Below, piece by piece: positions 1 to 13,000 of a stretch of DNA of 64,000 nucleotides. Made by a program: the position numbers and the translations under genes. The stretch lies in NCBI RefSeq assembly GCF_028453695.1, contig NC_135775.1, positions 21,796,545 to 21,860,544 on the forward strand, read 5' to 3'. The notes beneath the pieces were generated by a model. It was not told the DNA's origin. It made no database searches and was given only the letters and a program-made list of their open reading frames with translations. Origin of the DNA: Augochlora pura. Lineage: Eukaryota; Arthropoda; Insecta; Hymenoptera; Halictidae. Every line of letters begins with the position of its first letter. Position 1 is the first letter of the stretch.

Positions 1-3000
1 GGAAATCTGTTCGGATAAGCTGCTTCGACACTGATTTCACCAAAAAATACCTGCGTCAATTTAAATGGAACATTTTTAATACAGAAGACCTCATTGAGTA
101 TTTTAATTATCAAAGACTACCTTTAAAGGTTTAATTGGAGATTATTTTCTCAACGGACTTTTCATCTTTTCTTCAAATAATTATGAAACTCGCTTGATAA
201 AAATCATCATTAAATAACAAAGTTTCGACCTAAACTACTTTCTTATTTTAACTATGCTTCTCGTAAATCGAAACAAGAGATTCAAAATTTATGAGTGAAA
301 GAAAAACGATCTCGTTCAATTAGAGAGCGAAGAGATGTTAATCAACGTAACTGCGAAAGAAATCGCACCGCACGGGGGGTTAATACGACTGTTAAGAGGC
401 TCGTCGACCCAGTTGACTATCCGGTCTAAACTTTGGATCAGTCGGCTAGAAAATTCGAATTCGTGGCACGATCGTAGTTGGGGTTCAAAATGGACCGTAG
501 TTCAACCATTCGCGTGCGTCGAACGCCTCGAACTCGGCGTATCCTGCGCGGATCTGCTCGAAACTTCCGAGGACTCTTTTTCGGGATAATGTGGTGAACG
601 TGGAAATCGATTGCTCGATTTTTGGGGTGCTTCCAGACAGCCGTGGCCCATAATTTGCGGCGCAAGGATAAAGCCGCAGGATATGGTTCTCCCGCGCGGG
701 GAATCAGGGACCAGGGCGGACGACCTCGGGGCCCCCGGTCTGTCCTGCTTGTCTCTCTCTCTCTCTTGTTCTTGTTCTTCTTGCATGGTATTTCGGAGTG
801 AGCCGGCCAGGGCACACAGCAGGTTTGACAAGCCAGAGGGCGGGGTGGATTGCCACAGCCACTTGGCCATCCTCGAAAGCCTGTGCTCGCCTACGTGCCG
901 CGCGAAATAACTGCGAGAACCACCGGAGGCTAGACGGAAACACGAACACGTTATTTTCGGTCGAGTCGCGGAAACGGAACCGCGACGAGCACCTCGAGAA
1001 CAGCTTCTTCATTTTTTTGTTCTTCTTCTTCTTCGTCCTCTCCGCGGAGAGGAATGACCACGAAGACAACGGCGCTCGGTTTCCAGCGTTTTCGTTGTAC
1101 TCGTTTTGTTTGATACGGTTGGAACACGATCGGCCGCCGAGATTACGAGGACCGATTTCGGTTTCGTTGGCCTAAGGGACCATTCCCGGGTAACGCTTAT
1201 TGTTCGACGGGTTGTTACAATGATCGTAAGGGACTTGCCGTGAAACGAAGTTCGGAAACCGAAGAAATACACTACCGATTTTATTAACCCCTCGCAGTAC
1301 TGCTATCTTCGCAGTTACAACGATTAAATAATTTTCGATTCGAATAATTTCTTGGAGGAGAAATCAATATTTTGACTTAAAGAGACGAAGTAACATCCTT
1401 ACTTAACAGGTTATTGTTAGAATTAATAATGACGAGTCAGACTCGTCAAAGTACGCGAAGGGGTTAACGATAGTTTATATTTGTTTAATTAGCCCGTGAA
1501 TTTTGAAGGATCTTTATGCAATGGACGCGTATAAAAATCCGTAGTATATTTATACGGCACGTAGATTACGATAAGATAGTAAAGTTGATTCATCGCGCTA
1601 GTAACGTTTACTAATGCGTTACTCACTTTTAGTTAGTGGAAACTTCGATCATCAGTCCCCGGTATCGTAAAACTGTATAATCAATGACCTCAGCGGTGGT
1701 CATTCATTTTCTCCGTTGGAAATCAATTTTACGGTTACGAAAAATGAAATGTTTCGTAAATAAGGACAACTTTTAGTGCTTTTTAATGCTCCGATTTTCC
1801 TCATTCATGAGACAGAATGATTCAGAAAGTTGATACATACAACATTATTTACAGGTACGTTACGTTAGAATTGTATTCGGTACTATATAAAACAATTTGA
1901 TTAGATATTGTGTTACAAACTGATAATTAGTTTCGCTTATCTTATCTAATATTTTACTCAAACAGTTAGTATTTCATAATTTGATAAAAACACTGTTATG
2001 TCTAGATATAAGTAAAAAAACAAATACTTGTCATTAGAGAAAGTTGATGTAAATTTTATTTTTCAATAATTACGCCAAATAATTCTAAGCATGGAAATGT
2101 ATGTCTCAGTTTTACTCTAAAATTCATTTGTGCGTCAGTTTGAAAGAAACCGATATAATTTCCCGCCATGTACACCGATCCAACAGCGTTCGGAATTGTA
2201 ATTACCACGAATGCAATACAATACCAAATATATACATAATTATCTGAAAACAACATGATCGTAACAAGATACTACTCCGTTTCGTCATGGTTTAATTTCG
2301 CGTGCTCCAATACGCAAAACGAAAACAATCTATTCATGGGAACACGATCTTCTAGCGGGCAGTTAAATAAAGCCGAACGTAAACGTAGGACAAGAAGAAA
2401 AATCGTGACTCGTAACCGCAGCCCCGTGATTCACTCTCACTTTTCTCCTCCCCAGTCTCGCTAGTCTTTGTCTTTTTAACGAACAAGCACCTAAAGAAAA
2501 ATATTTAGAAAACTCACACCCATATTAAAAGGGTATACATTATGTGTTATCAGAATATGTAGTCCAAGTCATTATTTTGAACAACTTGTTCCTAGAAATT
2601 TAATAGACCTCCTCTTTTAGTTACTGATACACTCGCAAAAAGTTTCTGCTATTGCTACAACTCGTGCAAAAATGTCACAAAAGTGAAGTGTTTTATTGAA
2701 TCAAATTAAAATCAAAGAGTGAAGTTTACGCTTCGAACGCGAGAATTGTAATCGCTTCGATTCATTCGAACTAGGAGCACTTTCAGACGAAAACTCGATA
2801 TAAATTGAAGAAAAGTTGACGACGTTAAAATTAGATCGCGGTGTTTAAAATTCGAACTAGTTCGCGCCCATTGTGTACGACCATAGGAACTGGCGGAACA
2901 ATGACACTCGGTCTTTTTGTACGCACAAAGGCTCTTTATGGGAACGGTGGCCCTTGCGACAGGAAAAGATAGGCCCTTGGATCTTTTCAGAGTTGCGTGA

Positions 3001-3079
3001 CACCGCCGGACAACAGTTTTCCAGTTGTCGAAAAATCGTGGGCAGGTAAAACGAAGCGGAGAAAAGGAAACGGTCTCAC
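1..3079. other. non-coding stretch left of the Swip-1-like exon
   Basis: I see no convincing exon here on either strand. The first kilobase is relatively CpG-rich and carries a CT-rich run around 751-781. Open frames in that part have arginine/serine-rich translations typical of GC-rich non-coding DNA. The rest is AT-rich. By position this should be intron of the minus-strand Swip-1-like gene, because that gene's second coding exon should lie to the left and I could not find the EF-hand exon here. Confidence 0.6.
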
Positions 3080-3249
3080 CTGTTGAAGGTCTGCTCGTAC
3101 TGCTTGATCTCGCGGCGGGACATCTCGTGGAATTCCGTGTAAACGTTCACGAATTTGTACTGCTTTTTCACCTCCTTGCCTTCCTCCAGTTCATCGTTGA
3201 TCCTTTGCCGCCTGCTAAGCAAATTGCTGAGCTCCGCGTCCGCCGGCAT
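3080..3249 (-). CDS. Swip-1: first coding exon of a Swip-1/EFHD-like EF-hand protein (partial gene)
   Basis: The exon is 170 nt, starting at the ATG at 3249-3247 and ending at a donor reading CAG|GTGAG. It encodes 56 residues plus two bases, beginning MPADAELSNLLSRRQRI and containing KFVNVYTEFHEMSRREIKQ. The NVYTEFHEMSR-(K/R)-EIKQYE block is what I recall just before the first EF hand of Drosophila Swip-1 and vertebrate EFHD1/EFHD2, calcium-dependent actin-bundling proteins of the cell cortex. The EF hands themselves should be on later exons, which I do not find, so the gene probably continues past the left edge. The family call rests on this one exon; the reading frame and donor are clear. 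Confidence 0.72.
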
Positions 3250-4823
3250 TTTATCACTGGACCAAATTCTGTATTGCGACGTTTCTCAAATAATCTGCAC
3301 GCGCAGTGAATCTCGACGGTAACACGTTGCCGCGATGTATTTAATGTACGATCGAATGGGAAGGATTCTATGCGATCCAGCCACGAGATATCGAGAGAAG
3401 TCTTGGAAAGGATACTGATAACTGTCAAATCGAAGATCGACAGAACGACGCCAATATGAACCGGCCGGCGCCGTGAGCCAGCATGGACTGACGATATGTA
3501 CCTCCAGCTATCCCCACCACTATGGACACCTTTGCCGACCAGGAGCGTAGTAAAGCGGGGTTTGCGAAAGCGTTCTGGAAATGTTCATTTCACATTAGTT
3601 TTATGGATCTGTATATACCTATATTTTCAAAATAAATTTTATCAACATTCTAGAAAAGGTTGAAAAGTCATTTGAGGAAAAGTGATTGAACTTAGAGAAT
3701 AATTTCCATTTTCTGTTGTATTTTCTGAATCCTTGAGTAAAAACAGTTCAATTAATACTTCAGAAGAATTTAATATGACAAGAGCCCTGTTCTGACTCTT
3801 CATCAAAAAACAACTACAAGGTATCCTGCAACTTCCTCATTAATCCTTATCGCTCCAAGAATTTTACAGAATGCTGGACCGCTGACTTAAACTTGGCAGC
3901 ATTACTGTCAATTGGAGCGATAAGCAATATTATCTAATTTTTTTATTTCCATAAATTCTCAAGTTGAGCGTACTGCGATGTTCCCCGCACAGGGTAGTGA
4001 TTATAATTGAAAAAAGGACCGTGAGGTAATTGAATAGTTCCTTTGTTCTTGTTAATATATTCTGAAGAATGATGAAATTTGTTTTTAATTTGTCGATGTG
4101 GACTAAAACATCCAAGTGATTGCACCAGGATTAAATTGAAGCTATAGATGAAACATTTCATTTTAGCATGTAACGTTTGAATCAAGTCTAACTTCCAGGT
4201 GCATTTTTATCAGAACTTCATTTATTTACAAAAAAAAGTTTATTCTTTGCCAAAATCGAATGATATCGATATGAAACATCGGTGGATTAACCTTATTTAA
4301 ATTTATTTGACAAGCATCTAGTCGGAGTTGGACATTTTCAGGAGCGTGTCATGAAGAGGAGACGGCCTAAACGATTCGCCGTACAGTTGACTTTCATGTA
4401 ACGTGCCGAAAATATTTGTAGTTACGATATTATATGCATACAACGAAAATCCGTGAAAGCAAACATATATCGACATAATGTGAAGTTTTACAACGCGTTA
4501 TATATTATCGGGCTATACAGAAGTCCTATTGGAATTTGTCCGGTCAATTCTGTGTTATGTTATTGACGGTATTATAAAAACACTAAATAATTTTGTTCGA
4601 CTTGCCTCAGTTTATCCAAGGGCGTCAGAGCAGCGTTTATATAGTATGGGTATTTGTAGGTTGAATTTCATAGATTTGTTCAGTCAGTTGCCGACTTTCT
4701 TCCGTACATCTTCCAAGTTGGTACAATTCATAAGAAGCGCCTTGAACTCCTCAGCAACCCCTGAAACGGGTTCGTACGTTATTATAATCCAAAGATAGGA
4801 TTAGATCACCTCCTTCCTAGAAA
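3250..4823. other. intergenic region between divergent genes
   Basis: The left part is the probable 5' UTR/promoter of the minus-strand Swip-1-like gene, and the right part is upstream of the plus-strand KEN-motif gene. The rest is AT-rich with no supportable exon. Open frames around 3930-4185 (-) and 4529-4798 (+) are low-complexity in composition and have no splice support. Confidence 0.5.
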
Positions 4824-6261
4824 ATGGCACGTAAGAGAATGATCAAGCGGAGGAAAAGCTGCAGCACCCCTAAGAAGTTGGTGTCGGAGGTACCCAGCGT
4901 CAGTATTTCTTCGATCACTCCGAATTCTTCTTTGTCCGATGAACGGTTCAGAAGACGGTTTAGAACACAAGTGAATAAGGAAGCTGAGGTCAATCAGAAG
5001 AGGAAGAAGAGGGAGCTACATGCGGTACCTAAAAGAAAAGTTAAAAAACGTATGAAACGGAAAATACGCAAAGAGCCTGAGGAATCTGATAGCAGTTGGG
5101 AGACGACGTTAGAGATCATAGACGATGAGAAGGAGAATGTACAGCCTCCGAATTCTTCTCCGAAGTCACCCCCATTGTTTCAAAGTCGTCTTTCTCAATC
5201 CCTGGAACGGGTTCGCGAAGCTCATTACTTCGACGATCTTCATCTTGATTCACCTATTTTTCGGCATAACAAGAATGCTGCTAGCCCAGTCAAGGCAGGC
5301 TTGGAGGATGGCGTGGAATCGTTGTACTTGAAGGACCTCCCGAGTGTTCATCCTCTTGTCTATAGCAGTGATGAAGAAGATGATCTTCTGCTAACGAGTA
5401 AGTAGACCGTTTTTAGCCTGGAAATTACAACAACTGTTAATTCGATATACGTCAGACTGAGGTTTATTTGTTAATTTGTTGATAATTGTAGTTAAATTTT
5501 AGGAAATCACAACAAACCGCCGAGGACTTATCCAAGCGTAAGACATCGACGGAAACCACAAATCAGTGTTGATAAAAGTAAACGGTGGCTGGTTGATGTA
5601 AAATGTCCTACAGTAGCGGCTGACAAGCTCTGGGATGAATATGTTCGTACGCATCCTGAAGAAATGCGCGAATACATTGCCCCACCTACTGATCAGAATG
5701 TTACTTCATTGTCGGAAAGTAAAAAGAATAATTATGGTAGAGGTAAGCGTTTGCTTAAGATATATTATGAAAATAATGTAATTGAAGCTCTTTTTTTTTA
5801 ATGTAAAAGACTTATTGCTAATAGATGAGGCTTACGAAATACATGGTAAAAAATACCGGTTTCCATCAGTGGCTGAGGATGCGTCGAATGATAAGTATTA
5901 TAGTATAAGTGGACATTATAGCAAGTTTACCAAGAAATGGGTCCAAAAAGAATATCCTGATGCTGAAGATTCGGATTCAGATTTTGGGAGAACTGAAACG
6001 GGAGCTCCAAAGTTGACTCTCAATCAGTATCTAGAGAAATGTAGGGCGCAAAAACATTTGGTTTCGCAAATGGCTGGCCCATCATACTCCAAATGCAATA
6101 AATTTACAAATGTTACAACTAGAAAACGAAAAATTGTTAATGATGACAATACTCAAGATTTAAGAGTATCCAAAAGTACACCTGTAATCAGGTCTATCGA
6201 AACGCTAAAACGTATCAAATACATAAGAAAAGGATTTCAATGGTGTATCGTACGTAAATGA
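4824..6261 (+). CDS. basic, probably nuclear KEN-motif protein, three exons, family unknown
   Basis: Exons are 4824-5397, 5503-5742 and 5825-6261 with canonical GT/AG borders (donors GTAAGT and GTAAGC). They join in frame to give 416 residues. I do not recognise the family. The N-terminus is very basic (MARKRMIKRRKSC, then a lysine/arginine cluster around residues 58-83) and looks like a nuclear localisation region. A KEN tripeptide lies at residues 103-105 within DDEKENVQ, the form recognised by APC/C-Cdh1. Several SP/TP sites and acidic stretches (SSDEEDD, EDSDSD) follow. The middle exon encodes a tryptophan-containing segment (KRWLVDVKC...LWDEYVRTHPEEM) that looks folded or conserved. The first ATG after an upstream stop was taken as start. 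An AATAAA lies at 6660. A cell-cycle or chromatin role is inference from motifs only; I considered sororin and do not see its C-terminal domain. Confidence 0.7.
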
Positions 6262-6659
6262 TGCTCTTGTACGATTTTTTGGTATAATCTCGGACACAAT
6301 ATTTTGAAGTCGTAAAATCGATTGGATGACAAAACAATCATGCTACAGTACTCGTGACAATGAACTTTGATTGAAGTTTGATTTGGTTATCAGATTTCAT
6401 TTTGAATGTTCAATCTTCCGACTTCCGAAAAAGATTACATGTCCGGGTCAATTTTAAAATATTATGTCCGCCATTATACTGTGTACCTGACTTTTGTTAC
6501 ATTATACTCTTTTGGTTGCATCGAGTCATTGTTCGATCAGTTGTTACGATATTTAATATTTATAATATTTATGTTATCATTAATCATTATTATCATTGAA
6601 TATACAATAATTATATATACCCATATATTGTTATACTTTGTATAATTGATGATTTTTTA

Positions 6660-6665
6660 AATAAA
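6660..6665 (+). terminator. polyadenylation signal AATAAA of the KEN-motif gene
   Basis: This is an exact AATAAA about 400 bp after the stop codon at 6261 and before the parkin start. Assignment is by position only. Confidence 0.45.
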
Positions 6666-6895
6666 TTTCGTATATCCTCCTTTGTATTCTATCTTCAGTA
6701 TCGGATTCTGTTGGTCATCTTGTTTAAGAGTTTGAACATTTTACCGCTGTACATGTAATAGCGCTGATTGAACCCTTAAACGAAGCGCGGCAAATTTGAG
6801 ATCTGGTAAAGTCTAACAATGAGTTCGAAGATACGCGACTGCGTTTCTTCTTCGACATATTGCATAACAAATTTCCAACATCTGCATTGTTGAGA

Positions 6896-6916
6896 ATGTG
6901 TGTGTGTGTGTGTGTA
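6896..6916. repeat. (GT)n microsatellite
   Basis: About ten GT units upstream of parkin, in non-coding DNA. It is seen directly. Confidence 0.9.
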
Positions 6917-7048
6917 TAATAGATTCATAAATAAATTGTACATATGATTCAAATAAAACGCAACTGTTGATTGATAAGATAGTCTCCATTCGATCTTTGA
7001 CATTTCTTTATAGGGAGCGAATTGAAGTTGACGGTTGCAGTGTTTAGT

Positions 7049-9200
7049 ATGAGTTTGTTTTTGGATTTTATAAGAAACGTGATTATCAAGATGTTACAGA
7101 TCATTTGGTTTGGAAAACGAAGGATATCTAACTCTTTGAGCATATACGTTAAAACAAACACTGGAAATACGCTTGCTGTTGATCTGGACCCGAAATGGGA
7201 TATAAAAAATGTAAAAGAAATAGTAGCCTCACAAATGGGCACCACACCTGAAGACATCAGAATTATTTTTGCGGGAAAAGAGTTGCATAATTCGACAATA
7301 ATAGAGGTAAACACTTGTACTTTCACTGCTGAAATGATGATAATATGCTTCTACATGACCAGTTGAGGTTATGTATCCTAACCTTGTTCACTAATAGTCA
7401 TAATAATTGTCCATTGCGTAGTAATAATATAAAGTAACGTGATACTATTGTAGGAATGTGATTTAGGACAACAAAGCATTCTGCATGCCATTAAAACACC
7501 TCACCAAAGACTCAACAAAAGCAGAGACACAAGTACCATTGAAGAGTCTTCGGAGATATCTGATTTCAATGACAGTGGTGGCAAACCATTAAATGAAACT
7601 CTTACTGATCTGCCTTTGGATGATTCAGACTTACAAGAGAATTCGATCAAGGAAGGTAGAAAAATTGTAGCCTTTTAAAGGGTAAACACATGTGATTAAT
7701 GTGTACATTTATGAATGTAAATTGTTACGGAGCTCCTAATAATTAATATTATATTGTACTGTTTGCAGAGCATCAAGAGAATCGTGCTCATTTCGTTGTG
7801 TTCTGTTCATCACCCTGCAAAGCAGTTACAACTGGCAAATTAAGAGTAAGATGTGCTACCTGTAACAGTGGAGCTGTTACTGTAGATAGAGATCCCGAAT
7901 GTTGGCCAGATGTACTCCAGCCAAAGAGGATAACAGTTCATTGTGAGAATGACTTGTGCCCTGCACCTGCAACTATTTCTGATGACACTGATACTCAAGT
8001 TTTATATGCTCGTTTTTACTTCAAATGTGCAAGACACGCCAGTCTTGGAGAACAAGATGAAGCAGTTCCATTGTATCTTGTCAAACCAAACTTGAGGAAG
8101 ATCCCTTGTTTAGCATGCACAGATATTAAGTAATTAATATATTCTGTGTAGCATGAATTAAACTATCATATTTTTAGACAGAGTTACATTATTTCAGAGA
8201 TACAGTACTGGTTTTTCCATGCGAAGCAGGGCATGTAACTTGCTTGGATTGCTTCAAAGAGTATTGTTCGGTTCGCTTACGAGAACGTCAATTTCAATTC
8301 GATGATAATAGAGGGTATTACACACTTCCCTGTCCAGCAGGATGTCCCGATTCTCTTATACCTGAAGTGCATCATTTCCATCTTCTCACCCCAGCACAGG
8401 TATTTCAACTGCTTGACTTGACTCAAGAATTCAATGAAGCTTCGTTGAATAGTTATCACATGTCTGTATACTGTTTAGTATGAGCAGTATCAGAGGTTTA
8501 GTACAGAAGAGTACGTTCTGCGTGCTGGTGGTCTTCTATGTCCAAGACCGGATTGTGGGATGGGAATTATACCGGAGTCTCCAGATGATGGTAGTGATCG
8601 CTGCAGAAAAATTCAATGTATCGGTGGCTGCGGAGTAAGCATACATATGTAAAAATATTTCATAAGATGGAGAAGTTTTTAATAGCACTATACAATAAAT
8701 TTTATTGATGTACTTTCTATATTGGTTGCAGTATGTTTTCTGTAGAAGATGCTTACAAGGTTTCCACGTAGGGGATTGTGAATCATATTTATCGGAATAT
8801 TCCAACACAGGACTGAAGTCCGATGGATATTTGGTGGACCCGGAAAGAGCTAAAGATGTACTTAAAACGATATTATATAGATTACATTTGCCGTATACAT
8901 AGAAAAATTATTTTATATGATTTCCTTTAGGCAAAATGGGACGAAGCTAGTAAGAAGACCATACAAATATCGACAAAACCGTGCCCAAAATGTAGGACAC
9001 CGACTGAAAGAGATGGTATTTAAAATAATATGTAACATTGATGTAATTATATTAATGTACAGTTCAAGATAAATACTATATATTTCTTAGGAGGTTGTAT
9101 GCATATGATTTGCACAAGAGCTGGTTGCAGTTATCATTGGTGTTGGGTGTGTCAGACGGAATGGACAAGAGACTGTATGGGTAACCATTGGTTTGGTTAA
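7049..9200 (+). CDS. park: parkin, RBR-type E3 ubiquitin-protein ligase
   Basis: Eight exons (7049-7306, 7454-7655, 7769-8129, 8198-8399, 8488-8634, 8732-8857, 8931-9015, 9091-9200) splice into a 496-residue protein; Drosophila parkin is 482. Order: N-terminal extension, ubiquitin-like domain from about residue 30 (SIYVKTNTG...IIFAGKEL), linker (GGKPLNETLTDL), RING0, RING1 (DTVLVFPCEAGHVTCLDCF), IBR (CRKIQCIGGCGYVFC), REP and RING2 (PCPKCRTPTERDGGCMHM...HWFG). The serine phosphorylated by PINK1 is kept (CDLGQQS, residue 94) and the catalytic RING2 cysteine is expected at 463. I chose the ATG at 7049, not the upstream in-frame TTG, because it matches the insect N-terminus MS(F/L).F. The known role is ubiquitination of outer mitochondrial membrane proteins in PINK1-dependent mitophagy. 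All introns are short and nothing looks broken. Confidence 0.96.
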
Positions 9201-9394
9201 TGTACAAACAATATTTAGAAAATTATATATTCTTAAACTGTACAAATGTAAAAAGAATAAAATTTGGATATTTTTGCTTTCTAAAAATTTCGTTGCTACT
9301 TAATATAAAATTAATCGTTATATATATGATAATTACAAATTTATGGTCGAATATAAACTGTACTAAATTATTATGAACTAAACGTTAATGTACC

Positions 9395-9400
9395 TTTATT
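9395..9400 (-). terminator. possible polyadenylation signal of brachyenteron
   Basis: TTTATT on the plus strand reads AATAAA on the minus strand, about 610 bp past the brachyenteron stop. Nearer signals may be used instead. Confidence 0.3.
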
Positions 9401-9409
9401 TTGTTTATA

Positions 9410-9415
9410 AATAAA
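9410..9415 (+). terminator. polyadenylation signal AATAAA of parkin
   Basis: This AATAAA lies about 210 bp after the parkin stop, within an AAATAAATAA run. Assigned by position. Confidence 0.5.
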
Positions 9416-10011
9416 TAATCTAATATGTTCTACGATAAAATAGTTTATGTTTCAATGACGTTTCTGTGAACTCTGAGGAAGACACCATGTATGCATGTTC
9501 AGTATACTTTATTGTAATGATTATATTATCCGATACATACCATTTAGAAGTATTAAGACACGATTTTAGGACGGATTGATTTCTTGGAAAACGTAATTGA
9601 ATTACTATCAATTTATCGATCGCGAAATACTTAAATTACGCTTTTCAACAGTTTGCCGTATGCAATCTGCAACATGTTCGATTAATCATGATACAAACGT
9701 TAATACGTATGTCTTAGCTTATCAATAATTGAGAGGTCCGTAAGGAAAGGCAGTAGAAATTTCGTAGTTTCCATCTAAAATAGCTTTGCAATTTCTTAAA
9801 AATGTTAACAAACAATCTGCACTCTCGATTCAGTGTATTCAATATTTTTATCAAGAACCTTTCAATATCTATACTCGTATTGCACCTACTTAGACACGTT
9901 TTCTGCGTTAGTCCTTTTCTCTTTTTCTAATCACCTAGCTATCAGAATAACTGTAGAAATGAAGTAGCGACGATGTAGCAGAATTAAATCTAATTGTATC
10001 ACATACTTAAA

Positions 10012-13000
10012 TCAAATCGCCGTAGTTTGCGGAGCCGGTGGTGGTGTCAATGGTGTCCAAGCGGTAGTTTGATGGTCATTTGCAGCGATATCTGATTCCT
10101 GCCGATGATGTCTATCAATCACTGTTGTCAAATATCTGCGATTCTCATCTGGTTGCACATCGTTCATTGTATCTGCATTTTGATCTGCGTAACTGACTGG
10201 TATATGATGTTCTTTAGGAGGAGTATCATACTCTACACTGACAGGAGACACTGTCCCTGTCTGTTGGATCGGTTGCAGATGCAACATCTGAGGATGATGA
10301 TGTTGCTGGTGACGGTCGGGTGTCGTAGATTGAACAGGAGACGCTTGGTAGTCGTGGACATAGTCGTCCACTGAAGGAACTGTGTCGGTACCATTCGGAT
10401 GCAATGGGTGATGGAGACCGCTGTGAGAAACTGACGCATAAGATGACATTTGATGATGCAGATGCAGGTTTAAGTTTATATAAGGCTGTTGCTGTTGTTG
10501 TTGTTGCTCCGACAGGGAGCTGGGATGAATCCAGGCAGAAGTATCAGAGCAATGACCATGTTCTTGGGACACAGAAGGCAGGTTTGATGGCACATATAGG
10601 GCGCATCCTGTAGCTGTAGTTGGTGAAGATGTACCGACGACGCTTCTGCTGAATATCGCATGAGAGGACGATGTCGGTGACGGTGACGGTGACGTAGGCC
10701 ATTCTTGGGTAGGGGGCAAACAAGCTGGACTCAGAGTTTGCAGAGATTCTGGGCTACGTGGTGACCATCCTGATGCTGTCACGTAAGCTGTGGAGTGGAG
10801 AAGTTGTACTGGACTGTATGGATCTGCGCGTGGCTCTGTAACGAGGGTTGAATAATCAATTTTTCTTACATAAATTTCCCTCATTTCAGGATCTTACCAT
10901 CTTGTATATATTTGTGTCTGAGAGAGTAAGGCGTAGATCTGCAACTATTTCTATGACCGGCCGTAGAGACGGTGCAGGCATTAGAGAGATGATTATTGAC
11001 GGTCACTGATGCTTGATTTTGTGCAGCTGCGATCGCCGAAGCAGTGTTGTACTCGTACCCCATAGTCGGTTGAGGCAGAAACCATGCCCCTGTATCTATA
11101 CAAATTGAATAACTTATTTTAGAGATGATATTACTTATAAATCTATAAAATGGGGTATCAATTAGCGGAACTTACATTGCGGATAAGTTTGTGGATCAGC
11201 AGGACGTTCCTTAGCATCGAGGAATGCCTTCGCAAAGGGATTGTACTTGATCTTTAAGTTCGTTACCTCCTCGTTCTGATACGCTGTCACTGCTATGAAC
11301 TGCGTTTCGGGATAACGATACGTGAGCACCTAGATGAATGAAATGAATTAGTAAAAATCGTTACATGCACACGGAAGACCAGTATAATTACCGTTCTCTG
11401 TTCCACAGCATCTACGCGGACTAAATGAACCCGTGGCTCATACTTGTGCAACGAGTTCAGCATTATCTGCCCACTCCCGTTAGATTTGTTAGTTAACTTC
11501 ACTTTGGCGAACGATACTGCCTCTTTCATCCAATGAGATCCAAAATTCGGGCTCTCCGGGTGGATGTAGATCGGGTTAGGGGGTGCGACCTCCGCTTTGC
11601 CACCTGGTACCCATTCCCCGTTAACGTACTTCCATCTGCGAACATGATTCTACCATGTACACCCTTTTAATTTTCATCCCTTAGCCCTAACAGAAGCGCC
11701 CCTTTAATGCTTAAACAGCTATTACGTATTTCTGCAACTTCTGAATTCTAGATCATGCCAGGGTATCCATTTTTTCAACCCTTCTACAATTTTTCATGGT
11801 TCCACCAATTGTTAAGAGTCTGTTAGCTAAATTTCTAATTGTATTGGCGAACACTCCAAACCTTCTTTGAGCCAGTCATTTCTTCTACTTACACCTGAAT
11901 CGACTAATGAAGCGACATTGTTTGTGTTCGACTGCGATTTACCTGTGCGGATCCACCTGGACGAACTCAAGAAGGAGCGTGTACATCGCCTTCGGTTCTA
12001 GGCCGCGTGCCACCACCTTGACCACCGGAAACATCCGTCTGGAAGCAGAAGACAAAGGATATTACAGGGATCAGGATAAAGATATTCCAAAGGTTTACTG
12101 GCTGCTGTTTCCCGGTGTCTACACGCCCTTATCCTTATCGAAATCACCTGGGTCCGTGGGGTAGCAGCTACCCGGCGGACCGCGTTTTGTAAAATGATAA
12201 AGGGAACGAAGCGCGCCGCGGCCTCGAGTGGAACAACATTTTATAAAACACTAATGAAAGTAACACTGAGGAACAGCTCGATCAGCCGAGAAGAATCGAG
12301 CCGCCTGCAATAAAACTTTACGATGCCCAGCGATACCCGCGTAAAACATTCTCCCGTCGAGCTGATACCTGCGCGAGCTTCTCGCTCGACAAACCGTAAT
12401 CGTTTTTAATAATATACGAATCGTAAAACTAGCAGACCGCGGCGCACCGGATGTCTTTTGATCCACCGGCGTTCGCGACCAATTCATTCGCGACAGGTTC
12501 ATCAGTTTCCGGTTTCTGAAGACATTTATTAGCCGACTTCGGATTTTACACGTTTATAGCGAATTGAACATGTCAAAACTGAACCATTCCGTCGGTATAT
12601 ATACCGGTTTTTACGAATATGTCGATGACCAAACGATCGCGTTTTTTAAAAGCTCTCGACATGCAAAATGAACCGTAAGCCATGCTGGATTAGTACTGTT
12701 CAACTTGACTAAACTGATAGCGTGAGAAATATTTACTTTGTTAAATATTATTTGATAAATTTAGATTTAAAATGGCATATAAAAGTATACTAAAGAGTTA
12801 ATCAATTAATAGTGAAAAGCCATTTGAGTTCGCGATGGCTATGTTGCAAACAAGGAAGACTAGAGTTTCGTGCACGAAACGCAGGCTCGCGTGAATCATC
12901 TAAATTCTCGTAACGTTTCGCAATGATCTTTTTCCATTCCGTGTACGGTTTATCTTCTGTCGGGTGGTACATATGAACTATTATTTTTACCTTCTGCCTT

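Larger units (their letters stand above)
6262..7048. other. 3' UTR of the KEN-motif gene and parkin upstream region
   Basis: This AT-rich stretch has a polyadenylation signal AATAAA at 6660-6665 for the upstream gene and a (GT)n microsatellite at about 6896-6916. The last part must contain the promoter and 5' UTR of parkin. No further coding sequence is seen. Confidence 0.5.
9201..10011. other. shared 3' region between convergent parkin and brachyenteron
   Basis: Both genes end here, tail to tail. AATAAA on the plus strand at 9410-9415 suits parkin, and AATAAA on the minus strand at 9395-9400 could serve brachyenteron. No coding sequence is supported; open frames on both strands are AT-driven. 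Confidence 0.55.

Noticed and set aside
438..1069. Several overlapping Arg/Ser-rich frames on both strands near the left edge
   Set aside because: Mutually overlapping, composition-driven, and interrupted by a CT microsatellite.
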